Source: Verrucomicrobiota bacterium
GTDB lineage: Bacteria > Verrucomicrobiota > Verrucomicrobiia > Palsa-1439
Length of the DNA stretch: 37,667 bases
Direction of reading: 5' to 3'
NCBI GenBank assembly: GCA_016871575.1
Contig: VHCW01000046.1
Span: forward strand, 1 to 37,667
Below are positions 8,165 through 16,012 of this stretch, one piece after another (position 1 is the stretch's first letter; every line of letters starts with the position of its first letter). A program made the translations under genes and the position numbers. A model generated the notes under the pieces. The model did not search any database. It saw only the letters and a program-made list of their open reading frames with translations, and was not told the DNA's origin.

Positions 8165-8902
8165 CTGCTGGACTGCGGTTTCCAGAAACCGCGCGAGATT
8201 CTCTCCCGCAATCGTGGCGCGGTGACCAAGTCGCGCCAAATCGAAAAGCAAGCGCGGGTTCCGATTGCACGCCGAGAACAATCGTCCCCACTGAAGCTGG
8301 CCGACCATGAAGAAGTCGTCCATCTCCTCCGGCAAATCCTCGCGGTCGGTGTCCGTGATGCAACGGACAGCCAGCATCTCCGTCTTGTGCGCCGCGCACA
8401 CCGCTGCCACCGCGCTGGTTTCCATGTCCACGGCCAGCGCGCCCGTCGCGCGCCCCAAATGTTGCTTGGTGGAGGCGCGTATGATGATGTCATCGGCTGT
8501 CAGGATTGTGCCGCGATGCACCTTGCAGTTGGTGTTGTCCATGGCCAGTTCATCATGCGCGGGCAACGCAAGCGCCGAGCGAAATTTGACCTGCGCGCCC
8601 GAATCGTGGCTCAGGTCGAGCGCTTCCGTGCCGATCACGATGTCGCCGGCGCTGACGGATGGTTGCAGCGCGCCGCCAAACCCGGCGCTGACGACCAGGT
8701 GCGGCCGGTAGGATTTGATGGTGATCTCGGCGGCAATGCGGGCGCAATCCTTGCCCGCGCCGAGCGCCAGCAACGCCACCGGCTGTCCCGCCAATGTGCC
8801 CTCGTGGAAATCGAGGTGCATCTGGCGGACCGTATGGTTCGCGCTGGCCCGTCGCAAGATCGGGTTCAACTCCTGATTGACGGCAACAAGGATTACAATC
8901 AT
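8126..8902 (-). CDS. hpnG: Nucleoside phosphorylase family protein, HpnG-like
   Basis: 258 residues from ATG-8902. Landmarks of the PNP/MTA-SAH nucleosidase fold are LGAGKDCARIAA, VVSAGFGGALQPSVSAGDIVIG and the active-site segment AVDMETSAVAAVCA, where the Met-Glu pair contacts the ribose. ITDTDREDLP supplies the catalytic Asp region. HpnG-type members release adenine from adenosylhopane during hopanoid side-chain formation. The context next to an HpnN-like transporter supports this, but MTA/SAH nucleosidase cannot be excluded from sequence alone. The gene is convergent with the transporter and overlaps it by 39 nt. No squalene-hopene cyclase lies in the window. Confidence 0.75.
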   Translation of the reverse strand: MIVILVAVNQELNPILRRASANHTVRQMHLDFHEGTLAGQPVALLALGAGKDCARIAAEITIKSYRPHLVVSAGFGGALQPSVSAGDIVIGTEALDLSHDSGAQVKFRSALALPAHDELAMDNTNCKVHRGTILTADDIIIRASTKQHLGRATGALAVDMETSAVAAVCAAHKTEMLAVRCITDTDREDLPEEMDDFFMVGQLQWGRLFSACNRNPRLLFDLARLGHRATIAGENLARFLETAVQQLHLPAAPASQLQ

Positions 8903-8987
8903 GGCCCCGCCATTAAACCACCGACGCGCTTTCCATGCAATGCCTGTCTGAGAAAGGGTGCAATTCAAAGACCGATGGTTGGCAACA

Positions 8988-9059
8988 GCTTTTCCCGCGG
9001 CGGAAAAGCGCGGACACAGGACCGTTTTGTGTGTGCCCGAAATGTTTTTGTGGCACACA
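8988..9059. other. Two inverted repeats in the 266-bp divergent gap
   Basis: The space between the phosphorylase start (8902) and the next rightward gene (9169) holds two hairpin-forming repeats. GCTTTTCC at 8988-8995 pairs perfectly with GGAAAAGC at 9002-9009 across 6 nt. TGTGTGCC at 9030-9037 pairs with GGCACACA at 9052-9059 across 14 nt. Neither is followed by a T-run, so they are better candidates for operator or RNA structure than for terminators. Nothing else was recognised in this gap. Confidence 0.4.
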
Positions 9060-9168
9060 TGACGGTCGTGTTGAAGCCCCAACCGCCTTTTCTGTCCCCT
9101 TGAAAGAAGAATTGCCTCGCGGAAGGCAACCCTTTAGAATTCGTTTCCATGAAGCGGAGGATTGGAAT

Positions 9169-9756
9169 ATGAAAACAATTGTTGTCATCGTTCTTGTCGG
9201 GCTTGCCGCCAATCTGTTCGGACAAGCTGTCCATCTCACAGTCACTCCCCTGCCAAGCAAAATCGAGACCACCGCCAATGAGGAAGCACGATTCATCGGC
9301 CCGCCCGGCTCCTTCAGCAAGAAAACCGAACGTGAGGAAGCTCTCAGGATCACCCTCCGCAACACGGCCCCCATCGCCTTCACCTACACCGTCGAATGGA
9401 TGTTCTTCGGTGCCCCCATCAAGGGCGGCCCCTCCCAACCGTTCCATGCCGGGGAAAAACAGATTGCGCTGGAAAAGAACGCCAGCGAGACATTTGAAGT
9501 CCGCTCCTCCAAACTCCAATCCACGCACCTGCATCGCAACATCCGACGCGGCAGCGACGTGGACATTTACGGCGGATCGAAATATGCCGGCTACGTCGTG
9601 CGCGCGAAGATTGACGACAAAGTGTTGGCCGTCGAGGCGCCCGATGCCGCCACCAAACGGCAATATCAAGATCCGAAAGCGAAATGGGGAGCGACCGCCG
9701 AGGCCGCACCTGCACCACGCCCGCCCGTTCCCGGGAAAAAGAAAGCCAAGTCTTAA
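9169..9756 (+). CDS. Secreted protein of unknown function
   Basis: 195 residues from an ATG preceded by GCGGAGG at about 8 nt. A signal peptide is clear: MKTIVVIVLVGLAANLFGQA, with likely cleavage after the first 20 or so residues. The rest is mostly beta-rich by composition, with a segment TLRNTAPIAFTYTVEWMFF resembling an immunoglobulin-like or fibronectin-like strand pattern, and a G-Y-V-V-R-A-K stretch near residue 145. The C-terminus is a proline- and lysine-rich tail. I do not recognise a named family. It stands alone, with divergent and convergent neighbours, and the 150 bp after it hold only a weak 6-bp inverted repeat (9884-9900). Confidence 0.8.
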   Translation: MKTIVVIVLVGLAANLFGQAVHLTVTPLPSKIETTANEEARFIGPPGSFSKKTEREEALRITLRNTAPIAFTYTVEWMFFGAPIKGGPSQPFHAGEKQIALEKNASETFEVRSSKLQSTHLHRNIRRGSDVDIYGGSKYAGYVVRAKIDDKVLAVEAPDAATKRQYQDPKAKWGATAEAAPAPRPPVPGKKKAKS

Positions 9757-9906
9757 TTCCCATGCTCATTCCTGAAGTCATGGTAGCCGAATAACCTCCA
9801 CTACCCTGGACGATGCCATGCACAGTTATCCCGCTTTTTTATGGATGCACGGACATCAAGTCCGCCGTCTTCGACTGCCGTAGCCTTGGGAAGGCCAAGG
9901 AGCATC

Positions 9907-12102
9907 TCACCGGTGTCGTTGGATGTCCTGAAGTAACTGCGTGGCGTCGGGGTGCTTGGGGTGGCGCTGAAGCAAGGCTTGCAGGACACGCTCAGCACCG
10001 GCAACATCGCCTTGCTGCCGGCGGTAAAACGCTTCAGTGTAGGCGTAACGCGGTTCCTCCGGTCGCGCAGCAGCAGCACGGGCACACAAGGCGATGGCTT
10101 CGTCAAGATTGGTGCGGGACACGATGACGGCGAGATTGTAGGCCGCCGGGGCGAATTGCGGGTCGCCTTTGAGCGTGGCGCGCAGGTGGGTTGCTGCGCC
10201 TTTGAAGTCGCCTTTCTCGCCGAGGAGGAGGCCGAGGTTGAAGTTGATTTCGGGACTGGATGCGTCCAGCGAGTTCGCCTTGCGCAACGCCGCCTCAGCC
10301 TCAGCAGTGCGGTTCTGGCGGGCGTAAATGAGCGCGGCGTTGACCAGCGGCGGCACAAAACCCGGTTCAAGCCGCATGGCCGTCTTGAATTGTGCGAGCG
10401 CGTCGTCGGGACGGCCAAGGTTGAGGAAGTGGTTGCCGAGGTTGTAGTGGGCGGCGTGGCTGTCGGGCTGGCTGCGCAACGAATCTTCGTATTCCTTCGT
10501 GGCGCGACGCAGCCGCATGGCGTCCTCGGTTTCAAACATGGTTGGCGGATACGTGTCGAGCGAGGCGGCGGCGCTGATGCGGACAAGGCGAAAATCGTCG
10601 CCAAGAGCCGGCAGGAGGGCGGCGGCATTTTCGGAAGAAAGGTTCTGGCCGAGCGCCGTGGCGGCGGCGCTGCGGACGAGCGGCGACGGATCCTTCAATG
10701 CCTGGCGGAGCGCAGGCCATTTGGAGTCGTGGCCGCACGCTTCGAGGAGACGGATGAGCGAGGTGGCATAAATCTCGTCGCGATCAGGACGCCCGATGTA
10801 GGCGAGCATGTCAGTGCGGCGGGACCAATCGCGCTTCCGTGCGGCGTCCACGAGCGCGGCGCGTTCCAAGACGGGCGCCTGATAATCGCGCTTGTGCCAG
10901 GAACGGACATGTTTGTCCGCCCACGCGGCGTCGCGGTCCGTATGACAAATCGTGCAGGCCAGCGGCGATTTGTAGATGGCCGAGGCGCTCGGTGCCGGCG
11001 GAAGGAAACTGTGGTCGCTGCGAAGCATCCGTCCGAACTCGGTCATCGGGAGATGGCAGGAGTTGCAGGTCGGCGCGTTCTCGCCGGGCTTGTGGCGGGA
11101 GTGCGCGGCGATGTCGGTGACTCTCGCGTCGTGGCACGGACGGCAGGAATCGTTGGGGTTCTTCTCGAAGCGATAGCGTCCGCTGGAGGTGTGGCAGTGC
11201 GTGCAGTCGAACTTGCCGGATTTGGCGCACGGATTCATCCGCCAACCGGTGAAGGTGTAGTTCTCGCCCAGGTCGCGTCCGTCGGGATAGAAGTCAATGT
11301 GCTCGACGCCGACGAGGCCGTAGTGGTCGAAATAGCGGTCGCCGGGCATGAACGTGGTGGTGAGCGTGTTCATCTTGGCGTGGCACGGGGCGCAGAGGTC
11401 GTTGCGCTGCGTGGGCGTCATCGGGGTGGTGCTGATGATCTTCAGGTCGGCGGGCGGTTTTTTGCCGCGGGCGGCCACGCAGACGCGAACGTGTTCGCCG
11501 GCGGGACCGTGACAGGTCTCGCAGTTGATGCCCGGCTCAGTCCACGTCGTGCGGTAGCTGTCGGTGGCCGGATCATAATTTTTGGAAAGCTGGCTGACGT
11601 GGCAATTGAAGCAGGAGGTGTTGAAGGTGAAGGGTCGTTCTGTCCAGTGGAGCAGTTCGTTGGTCACGCCGCTGAAATGCCGGAGCGCGCTGGCGGCGGT
11701 GTCGTACCATTCGTTGCGGCGCACGTCGAAGGCCACTGGCAGCGTCTGCAGCCAGCCGCGGTCCAGTTCGGCAAGAAAATAGTACACATTCTTGCCGCCG
11801 AGGGCGTGGAGCATTTTGTAGCGTTTTTCGCCGGCGGAGGTGCGCTCGATGACGAACGGCACCTCCGCCCGATACCGGGAGCCGCCGATCACGATGTCAT
11901 TGGTGTGCGGCGGGAACGTGGCTGCAAGGTTTGTCGTGAACGGCTGCATCGCGAGGCCGTGGAAGGAGGTCGCCCATTTCTGGTAAAAATCCTCATGGCA
12001 ATCCCGGCACGTGGTCGAGCCGATCCAGTCGGACTTGGGCGCCTCGTTCTTGGAACAGGCGGCCGCCAGCGCGACGGAGGCAATGAGAACAACAAGCCGC
12101 AT
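9907..12102 (-). CDS. Octaheme c-type cytochrome lipoprotein with HEAT and TPR domains
   Basis: 731 residues. The N-terminus MRLVVLIASVALAAAC ends in a lipobox with Cys16, so an exported, lipid-anchored protein is expected. Eight CxxCH heme motifs lie at residues 32-36, 164-168, 194-198, 237-241, 300-304, 320-324, 346-350 and 383-387. They are followed by a HEAT-like stretch (about 457-510) and five or six TPR units (about 555-728). The cytochrome part resembles the multiheme/TPR proteins annotated in Planctomycetes and Verrucomicrobia whose redox partner is unknown. No iron or nitrogen oxidoreductase lies nearby. It starts 1 bp after the purC stop, so the two are probably cotranscribed even though their functions seem unrelated. 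Confidence 0.88.
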   Translation of the reverse strand: MRLVVLIASVALAAACSKNEAPKSDWIGSTTCRDCHEDFYQKWATSFHGLAMQPFTTNLAATFPPHTNDIVIGGSRYRAEVPFVIERTSAGEKRYKMLHALGGKNVYYFLAELDRGWLQTLPVAFDVRRNEWYDTAASALRHFSGVTNELLHWTERPFTFNTSCFNCHVSQLSKNYDPATDSYRTTWTEPGINCETCHGPAGEHVRVCVAARGKKPPADLKIISTTPMTPTQRNDLCAPCHAKMNTLTTTFMPGDRYFDHYGLVGVEHIDFYPDGRDLGENYTFTGWRMNPCAKSGKFDCTHCHTSSGRYRFEKNPNDSCRPCHDARVTDIAAHSRHKPGENAPTCNSCHLPMTEFGRMLRSDHSFLPPAPSASAIYKSPLACTICHTDRDAAWADKHVRSWHKRDYQAPVLERAALVDAARKRDWSRRTDMLAYIGRPDRDEIYATSLIRLLEACGHDSKWPALRQALKDPSPLVRSAAATALGQNLSSENAAALLPALGDDFRLVRISAAASLDTYPPTMFETEDAMRLRRATKEYEDSLRSQPDSHAAHYNLGNHFLNLGRPDDALAQFKTAMRLEPGFVPPLVNAALIYARQNRTAEAEAALRKANSLDASSPEINFNLGLLLGEKGDFKGAATHLRATLKGDPQFAPAAYNLAVIVSRTNLDEAIALCARAAAARPEEPRYAYTEAFYRRQQGDVAGAERVLQALLQRHPKHPDATQLLQDIQRHR

Positions 12103-12103
12103 T

Positions 12104-12979
12104 TCAAGCCGTCAATCGTTGCAGCGCCTCGACGTATTTTTCCGTCGTTCTGCGGACGATTTCGTCGGGCAAAACGGGGCCGGGGTACTGCTTGTTCCAG
12201 TCCAGCGTTTCGAGATAGTCGCGGACGTATTGTTTGTCGAAGCTCGGCTGCGCCCCGCCGGGTTTGTACTGGTCGGCCGGCCAGAACCGGGAACTGTCGG
12301 GCGTCAGCACCTCGTCAATCAAAATGACCTTGTCCCCAAGCAGGCCGAACTCGAACTTGGTGTCGGCGATGATGATGCCGCGCGTGGCGGCATAGTCGCG
12401 CGCAAAACCATAGACGCCCAGCGCCAAGTCCCGCACCGTGGCGGCCAGCGGCGCGCCGAGGATGACGGCAGCCTGCTCGAAACTGATGTTCTCGTCGTGG
12501 CCGGTCTCTGCCTTGGTGGAGGGCGTAAAAATCGCTTCCGGCAGTTTCGACGACTCGACCAGTCCCGCCGGCAGCTTGATGCCGCAGACGGTCTGGGTCT
12601 TTTGGTATTCCTTCCAGCCGGAGCCGCTGAGGTAACCGCGCACGATGCACTCGACGGCGAGCGGCTGGCATTTGCGGACGAGCATTGCGCGTCCTCGCAA
12701 CGACTCGTGCCGGCCAACGCGCTGGGCGATCTGTTCGAAGTCGGAGGTGATGAAGTGGTTCTCGACAATGTGCCCCGTCTTGGCAAACCAAAATTCGCTG
12801 AGCGACGCCAGCACGCGGCCCTTCTCAGGGATGGGCGTGGGCAACACGACATCGAACGCGCTGAGTCGGTCGCTGGCGACGAACAAGAGGACATCGCCAA
12901 GGTCGAAAATCTCGCGCACCTTGCCGCTGCGGGTTTTCTTCAGTCCGGGAATCTCAATGTGGGAAAGGGCGTTGGTCAT
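12104..12979 (-). CDS. purC: Phosphoribosylaminoimidazole-succinocarboxamide synthase (SAICAR synthetase)
   Basis: 291 residues, purine biosynthesis step joining CAIR and aspartate with ATP. Clear family signatures: RSGKVREIFDLGD at the N-terminus (ATP site), ASDRLSAFDVVLP, VRGYLSGSGWKEY and the second signature around IADTKFEFGL, then IDEVLTPDSSRFWP. The length matches the longer eukaryote-like SAICAR synthetases rather than the 240-residue E. coli type. It lies between a GNAT gene (34 bp upstream) and the cytochrome (1 bp downstream). No other pur genes are in the window. Confidence 0.96.
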   Translation of the reverse strand: MTNALSHIEIPGLKKTRSGKVREIFDLGDVLLFVASDRLSAFDVVLPTPIPEKGRVLASLSEFWFAKTGHIVENHFITSDFEQIAQRVGRHESLRGRAMLVRKCQPLAVECIVRGYLSGSGWKEYQKTQTVCGIKLPAGLVESSKLPEAIFTPSTKAETGHDENISFEQAAVILGAPLAATVRDLALGVYGFARDYAATRGIIIADTKFEFGLLGDKVILIDEVLTPDSSRFWPADQYKPGGAQPSFDKQYVRDYLETLDWNKQYPGPVLPDEIVRRTTEKYVEALQRLTA

Positions 12980-13013
12980 GGCGATGGTTCTCTACCAACA
13001 GCGGTCATCTGAC

Positions 13014-13667
13014 TCAAGAAGAATCCAACCCGTAGATGACGGTTTCCTGCGTCCGTCCGCTTTTCGGCAGGCGCATCCGGGGCTGGCGAAACAACGCCTG
13101 AAACCCCATCGCCTCGAAGAAACGACAGCCGTTGGCATTGTCCGCATTGACGCCGGCGTGGACGCCGCGGATGCCGGTCTCGCGGGCGTGATGGAGCCAC
13201 TGTTCGGCCAGCAACTGGCCGATGTGAAGCCCGCGGTAGCTGCGCCGAAGATTCACGTGCAGATGGGCGGGATACTTCTTCAGCGGAATCCGTTGGCCAC
13301 GGAATCCGATGCTGCAATTGGCCCGTAGAAACGCCCGAACCTTGGGATGCCAGAGCACGCCGCGCAGCAGCGCTTTCAGGACGGTGGTCGGCACAATCCA
13401 AAACGCCATTAAACGGCGATACCGCCTCGTGTTGTGGCAGGCCGCCAGATAACCCACGACACGCCCTTCGGCTACCGCGACCCAGAGGGATGCTGGTTCC
13501 CAGTCGGTGTAATAGCGCATCAGCAGGTCGGCGAAAATCTCGCGGTCCGGAAACCACCGGTCCATCGGCTCGCCGCAATCGGCTGTCTCGCAGCAAATCT
13601 GCCGCACCGCCTCGCGGTCGTGCGGTTCGTACCGGCGCAGGAGAAATTTCCGCGGCGCAATTTTCAT
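13014..13667 (-). CDS. GNAT-family N-acetyltransferase
   Basis: 217 residues. The acetyl-CoA-binding core is visible in the segment LHVNLRRSYRGLHIGQLLAEQ (R/Q-x-x-G-x-G/A equivalent: R-R-S-Y-R-G-L-H-I-G), followed by VHAGVNADNANGCRFFEAMGF, the usual C-terminal strand with N-x-x-A and F-Y/F-x-x-x-G-F. An N-terminal half of about 100 residues is longer than in simple GNATs. The substrate cannot be told. The ATG abuts the stop of the queD-like gene with no gap, so it is part of that transcription unit. Confidence 0.85.
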   Translation of the reverse strand: MKIAPRKFLLRRYEPHDREAVRQICCETADCGEPMDRWFPDREIFADLLMRYYTDWEPASLWVAVAEGRVVGYLAACHNTRRYRRLMAFWIVPTTVLKALLRGVLWHPKVRAFLRANCSIGFRGQRIPLKKYPAHLHVNLRRSYRGLHIGQLLAEQWLHHARETGIRGVHAGVNADNANGCRFFEAMGFQALFRQPRMRLPKSGRTQETVIYGLDSS

Positions 13668-14075
13668 TCATGGCTCTGCGCGGTAACTCGCGCAGGAACT
13701 CGGTGTTTCCCACAAGCGAACTTCCCTCACCGGCAGGCCGCGCCCGCTTGCATACTCGAACACCATCTTCGCCAGGTTCTCCGCCGTCGGGTTGAAGTCC
13801 AGCGTCACCAGCACCTCGCCCCGCTCCCGCAACACCGGCACCATCGGGTCTTCCTTCCACAACAACATCCGGTGATCCAGCGTCGCGTCCACCCAACCTT
13901 TCAACGCCTGTTTGATCTCCGAGAAATCCTGCACCATGCCGCGGTTGTCCAGCGATGGCAACGCGATGTCCACCTCCAGCCGTCCGTTGTGCCCGTGCAA
14001 GTGCCGGCACTTGCCCTCGTAGTTCAACAGCCGATGGCCGTAACAAAAATCAATCGTCTTCGTCACTGTAAACAT
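13668..14075 (-). CDS. queD: 6-pyruvoyl/6-carboxy-tetrahydropterin synthase family protein
   Basis: 135 residues of the PTPS/QueD family, which converts dihydroneopterin triphosphate to a 6-substituted tetrahydropterin. Zinc ligands are His14 (in FCYGHRL), His27 and His29, and the motif C-x3-H-G-H (Cys23 to His29) gives the catalytic cysteine. LDHRML and WETPSSCASY supply the other active-site residues and the substrate-anchoring Glu. QueD in queuosine synthesis is the default, but queC, queE and folE are not nearby. The neighbour 3 bp upstream is a pteridine-reductase-like SDR, so a pterin product other than queuosine is worth considering. Confidence 0.88.
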   Translation of the reverse strand: MFTVTKTIDFCYGHRLLNYEGKCRHLHGHNGRLEVDIALPSLDNRGMVQDFSEIKQALKGWVDATLDHRMLLWKEDPMVPVLRERGEVLVTLDFNPTAENLAKMVFEYASGRGLPVREVRLWETPSSCASYRAEP

Positions 14076-14078
14076 GAT

Positions 14079-14810
14079 TCATTCTCCTGCGAGCAACCGT
14101 CCGCCGTCCACGACCAGCACGTGACCGGTCATGAAGTCGCCGTTTTCCAGCAAGAACAACACCGCGCCGACTGCGTCCGCCGGCGAACCGAGCCGCTTGA
14201 CCAGCGTGGCGTTCCGCACCGCCCGTTTTTCCGCCTCCGAAAAATCCGGCGGCAACAATACCGGCCCCGGCGCAACGGCGTTGACCTGAATGTGCGGCGC
14301 CAGTTCCTTCGCCAATGCCTTTGTCAAACAGACCACGCCCGCCTTCGACACCAGATACGGCACGTAGTGGCGGTACGGACGCCAGACCGCCCAGTCGGCG
14401 AAGTTCACAATCTTGCCCCGGCGCATGTGCCGGCTGACTTCCCGCGCAAAAAGAAACGGTCCCTTCAAATTGGCGTTGAGGTGGAAATCCCAGTCCTGTT
14501 CCGTCACGGTTGTCCACGGTGTTTTCTGGTACACGGCGGCGCAATTCACCAGCACATCGATTCCGCCAAACGCTTTCGCGGCCTTCTGCACGGCGTCGCG
14601 CACTTCCCGCGCCTTCGATTGATCCGCCCGCACCGCCATCGCCTCGACGCCAAGCGCCTCGATTTGCGCAACCACGCGGCGCGCGTCCGCCGCCGACGTG
14701 TTGTAGTGGACGACAACATTTGCGCCGCGCCGCGCCAAGGCCATCGCGATCTCTCGCCCGACCCGTTTCGCCGCGCCCGTGACCAATGCCGTCTTGCCGG
14801 AAAGATTCAT
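14079..14810 (-). CDS. Short-chain dehydrogenase with a pteridine-reductase-type D-Y-K triad
   Basis: 243 residues from ATG-14810. The Rossmann motif is TGAAKRVG (11-18) and VNCAA stands for the NAG strand. The catalytic block reads NFADWAVW through YLVSK: Tyr152 and Lys156 are in place, but the position 13 before Tyr, normally Ser, is Asp139. Asp-Tyr-Lys is the arrangement in Leishmania PTR1 and bacterial FolM-type pteridine or dihydromonapterin reductases. ELAPHIQVNAVAPG and the C-terminal GHVLVVDGG are ordinary SDR features. Together with the adjacent PTPS homologue this suggests reduction of a pterin, likely NADPH-dependent given the Arg in the first loop. This function is inferred. It heads the leftward run through cytochrome at 9907. 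Confidence 0.85.
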   Translation of the reverse strand: MNLSGKTALVTGAAKRVGREIAMALARRGANVVVHYNTSAADARRVVAQIEALGVEAMAVRADQSKAREVRDAVQKAAKAFGGIDVLVNCAAVYQKTPWTTVTEQDWDFHLNANLKGPFLFAREVSRHMRRGKIVNFADWAVWRPYRHYVPYLVSKAGVVCLTKALAKELAPHIQVNAVAPGPVLLPPDFSEAEKRAVRNATLVKRLGSPADAVGAVLFLLENGDFMTGHVLVVDGGRLLAGE

Positions 14811-14868
14811 GGCGCACAGTGTACCCTCCGTCATTCTGTCCCGCAACCCCGCACTGCGGGCGCCGCGC

Positions 14869-15753
14869 TCATTTGTTTCTGCGCGGCTTCGGGCCGCCTT
14901 TCTCGTCGAGGTTTTCCTCCATCTCATCGGCGGTCACTGTGGACTGCACGCCGCCCGCGGGCACGTCAACGTGCGCAATCCAGAGGATCGCGTTGAGGAC
15001 GACCTTGCGGAAATCGTCGTGTCCCCAGTTCTTGTGGAAATGGCCGCCGGTGAAGCCGAAGCCGCGTCCGCCGCCCTCGCGCGTGGCCACCCACATCAGG
15101 TGTTGCGCGTCACCTCTGTTGACCGCTTCACGGACAGCAGGATTGCCGCTGTGCGGTCCATCGGGTCGTTTCATCGTCGAAGCAGGTGGCACGGCGGAAA
15201 GAATCGGCGTGACGCCTTTCATTCCTTCGCGGAACCGCATATGGAAATACCACTCGTCGCGGAGTTGAAATCCTTTCACGCCGCGCGTGACCGGATGGCT
15301 GGGTAACGTGGTGAAGTTCGCATCCCAATGCGGATTGACTGACCAGAACGTCTCGAAACAGCCGCCGATCCATTCGATGAACTCCTTGTTGCCTTTCTCC
15401 GTGGTCGGTTCGCAGGCGTAGTGAATGCAGCCGAACCCGACGCCCTTCTTCATGAGCGCCCTGAGTTGTTCGAGCCGGTTTTCCTGAAGCGCGGGATGCC
15501 AGTCGCCGCCGTCACTGTAAATGACAATGGCCGCAGCGCCGTCCAGCGACGCCGGCCACTGCCCGTTGAGGTGGGTTTCGACCGTGATGCCGCGAACGCT
15601 GGCGAGACATTTCTTGAACAGCAACACGCCCGCGTTGTGTTCGTGTTCGCCCGGCGGGTGGCTCGGCGGCCCGGCCAGCAGGACAATCTTCTTGTCGGCA
15701 GCGCAACCTGTCACGGCCACCAGAACTGCCAGCAATAAAGCGGCTGTCCTCAT
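14869..15753 (-). CDS. ThuA-like domain lipoprotein
   Basis: 294 residues beginning with a lipoprotein signal (MRTAALLLAVLVAVTGC, lipobox Cys17). The ThuA (glutamine amidotransferase-like, trehalose utilisation) fold shows in IVLLAGPPSHPPGEHEHNAG, VIYSDGGDWHP, a GVGFGCIHYACEP nucleophile-elbow-like segment, and RGKG/F-type endings such as GFGFTGGHFHKNWG. The C-terminal 25 residues are charged. ThuA proteins are abundant in Planctomycetes and Verrucomicrobia and are usually linked to sugar metabolism, but their reaction is unproven. It is separated by 58 bp from the SDR gene and is transcribed away from the palindrome region. Confidence 0.87.
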   Translation of the reverse strand: MRTAALLLAVLVAVTGCAADKKIVLLAGPPSHPPGEHEHNAGVLLFKKCLASVRGITVETHLNGQWPASLDGAAAIVIYSDGGDWHPALQENRLEQLRALMKKGVGFGCIHYACEPTTEKGNKEFIEWIGGCFETFWSVNPHWDANFTTLPSHPVTRGVKGFQLRDEWYFHMRFREGMKGVTPILSAVPPASTMKRPDGPHSGNPAVREAVNRGDAQHLMWVATREGGGRGFGFTGGHFHKNWGHDDFRKVVLNAILWIAHVDVPAGGVQSTVTADEMEENLDEKGGPKPRRNK

Positions 15754-15841
15754 TGCGTCTGAATTGTTCCTTCAGCTTGTTTCATCACGACGGTTTTCGG
15801 GCAGGACGGTGCTGTGCGTCAAGCGTGATTTCCCCGCACAC

Positions 15842-15863
15842 GCCATTTGCGCGCGCAAATGGC
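15842..15863. repeat. Perfect 22-bp palindrome
   Basis: GCCATTTGCGC (15842-15852) is directly followed by its exact reverse complement (15853-15863). It lies 88 bp upstream of the ThuA start and 28 bp before the larger palindrome. The base just outside each end breaks the symmetry. A dimeric regulator site or a hairpin are the natural readings; no copy elsewhere in the window was seen. Confidence 0.8.
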
Positions 15864-15891
15864 AGTAGGGGATCCACCAGCAGTTGTCCGT

Positions 15892-15933
15892 GTGTAAACT
15901 CTTTTGAGACGATCGTCTCAAAAGAGTTTACAC
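15892..15933. repeat. Perfect 42-bp palindrome, copy 1 of a dispersed pair
   Basis: Each arm is 21 nt. The inner left arm TGTAAACTCTTTTGAGACGA (15893-15912) is followed without spacer by its exact reverse complement. The central 22 bp, TTTTGAGACGA plus its complement, are identical to the centre of the palindrome at 22216-22253. It lies between the divergent ThuA (start 15753) and PQQ-propeller (start 16013) genes. Both could read through its hairpin, or a dimeric protein could bind it. The 259-bp gap otherwise holds only the 22-bp palindrome and a poor -35-like TTGACG at 15975. Confidence 0.9.
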
Positions 15934-16012
15934 CCCGTTCTTCCGTATGTCGTCGGTGTGCCGACGGGATACAGTTGACGAAAGACCTGTGATTGGTGGA
16001 TATGATGAGGCC

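Noticed and set aside
9884-9900. CCTTGG/CCAAGG repeat as a terminator between convergent genes
   Set aside because: The stem is only 6 bp and no T-run follows on either strand.
9952-12327. A 791-codon open frame antisense to the cytochrome and purC genes
   Set aside because: The opposite strand carries eight CxxCH motifs and a clear purC; the antisense product is Gly/Arg/Val-rich without motifs.
15975-16006. TTGACG and TATGAT as a promoter for the PQQ-propeller gene
   Set aside because: The spacing is 20 bp and the -10 box is only 6 nt before the start codon; too weak to claim.
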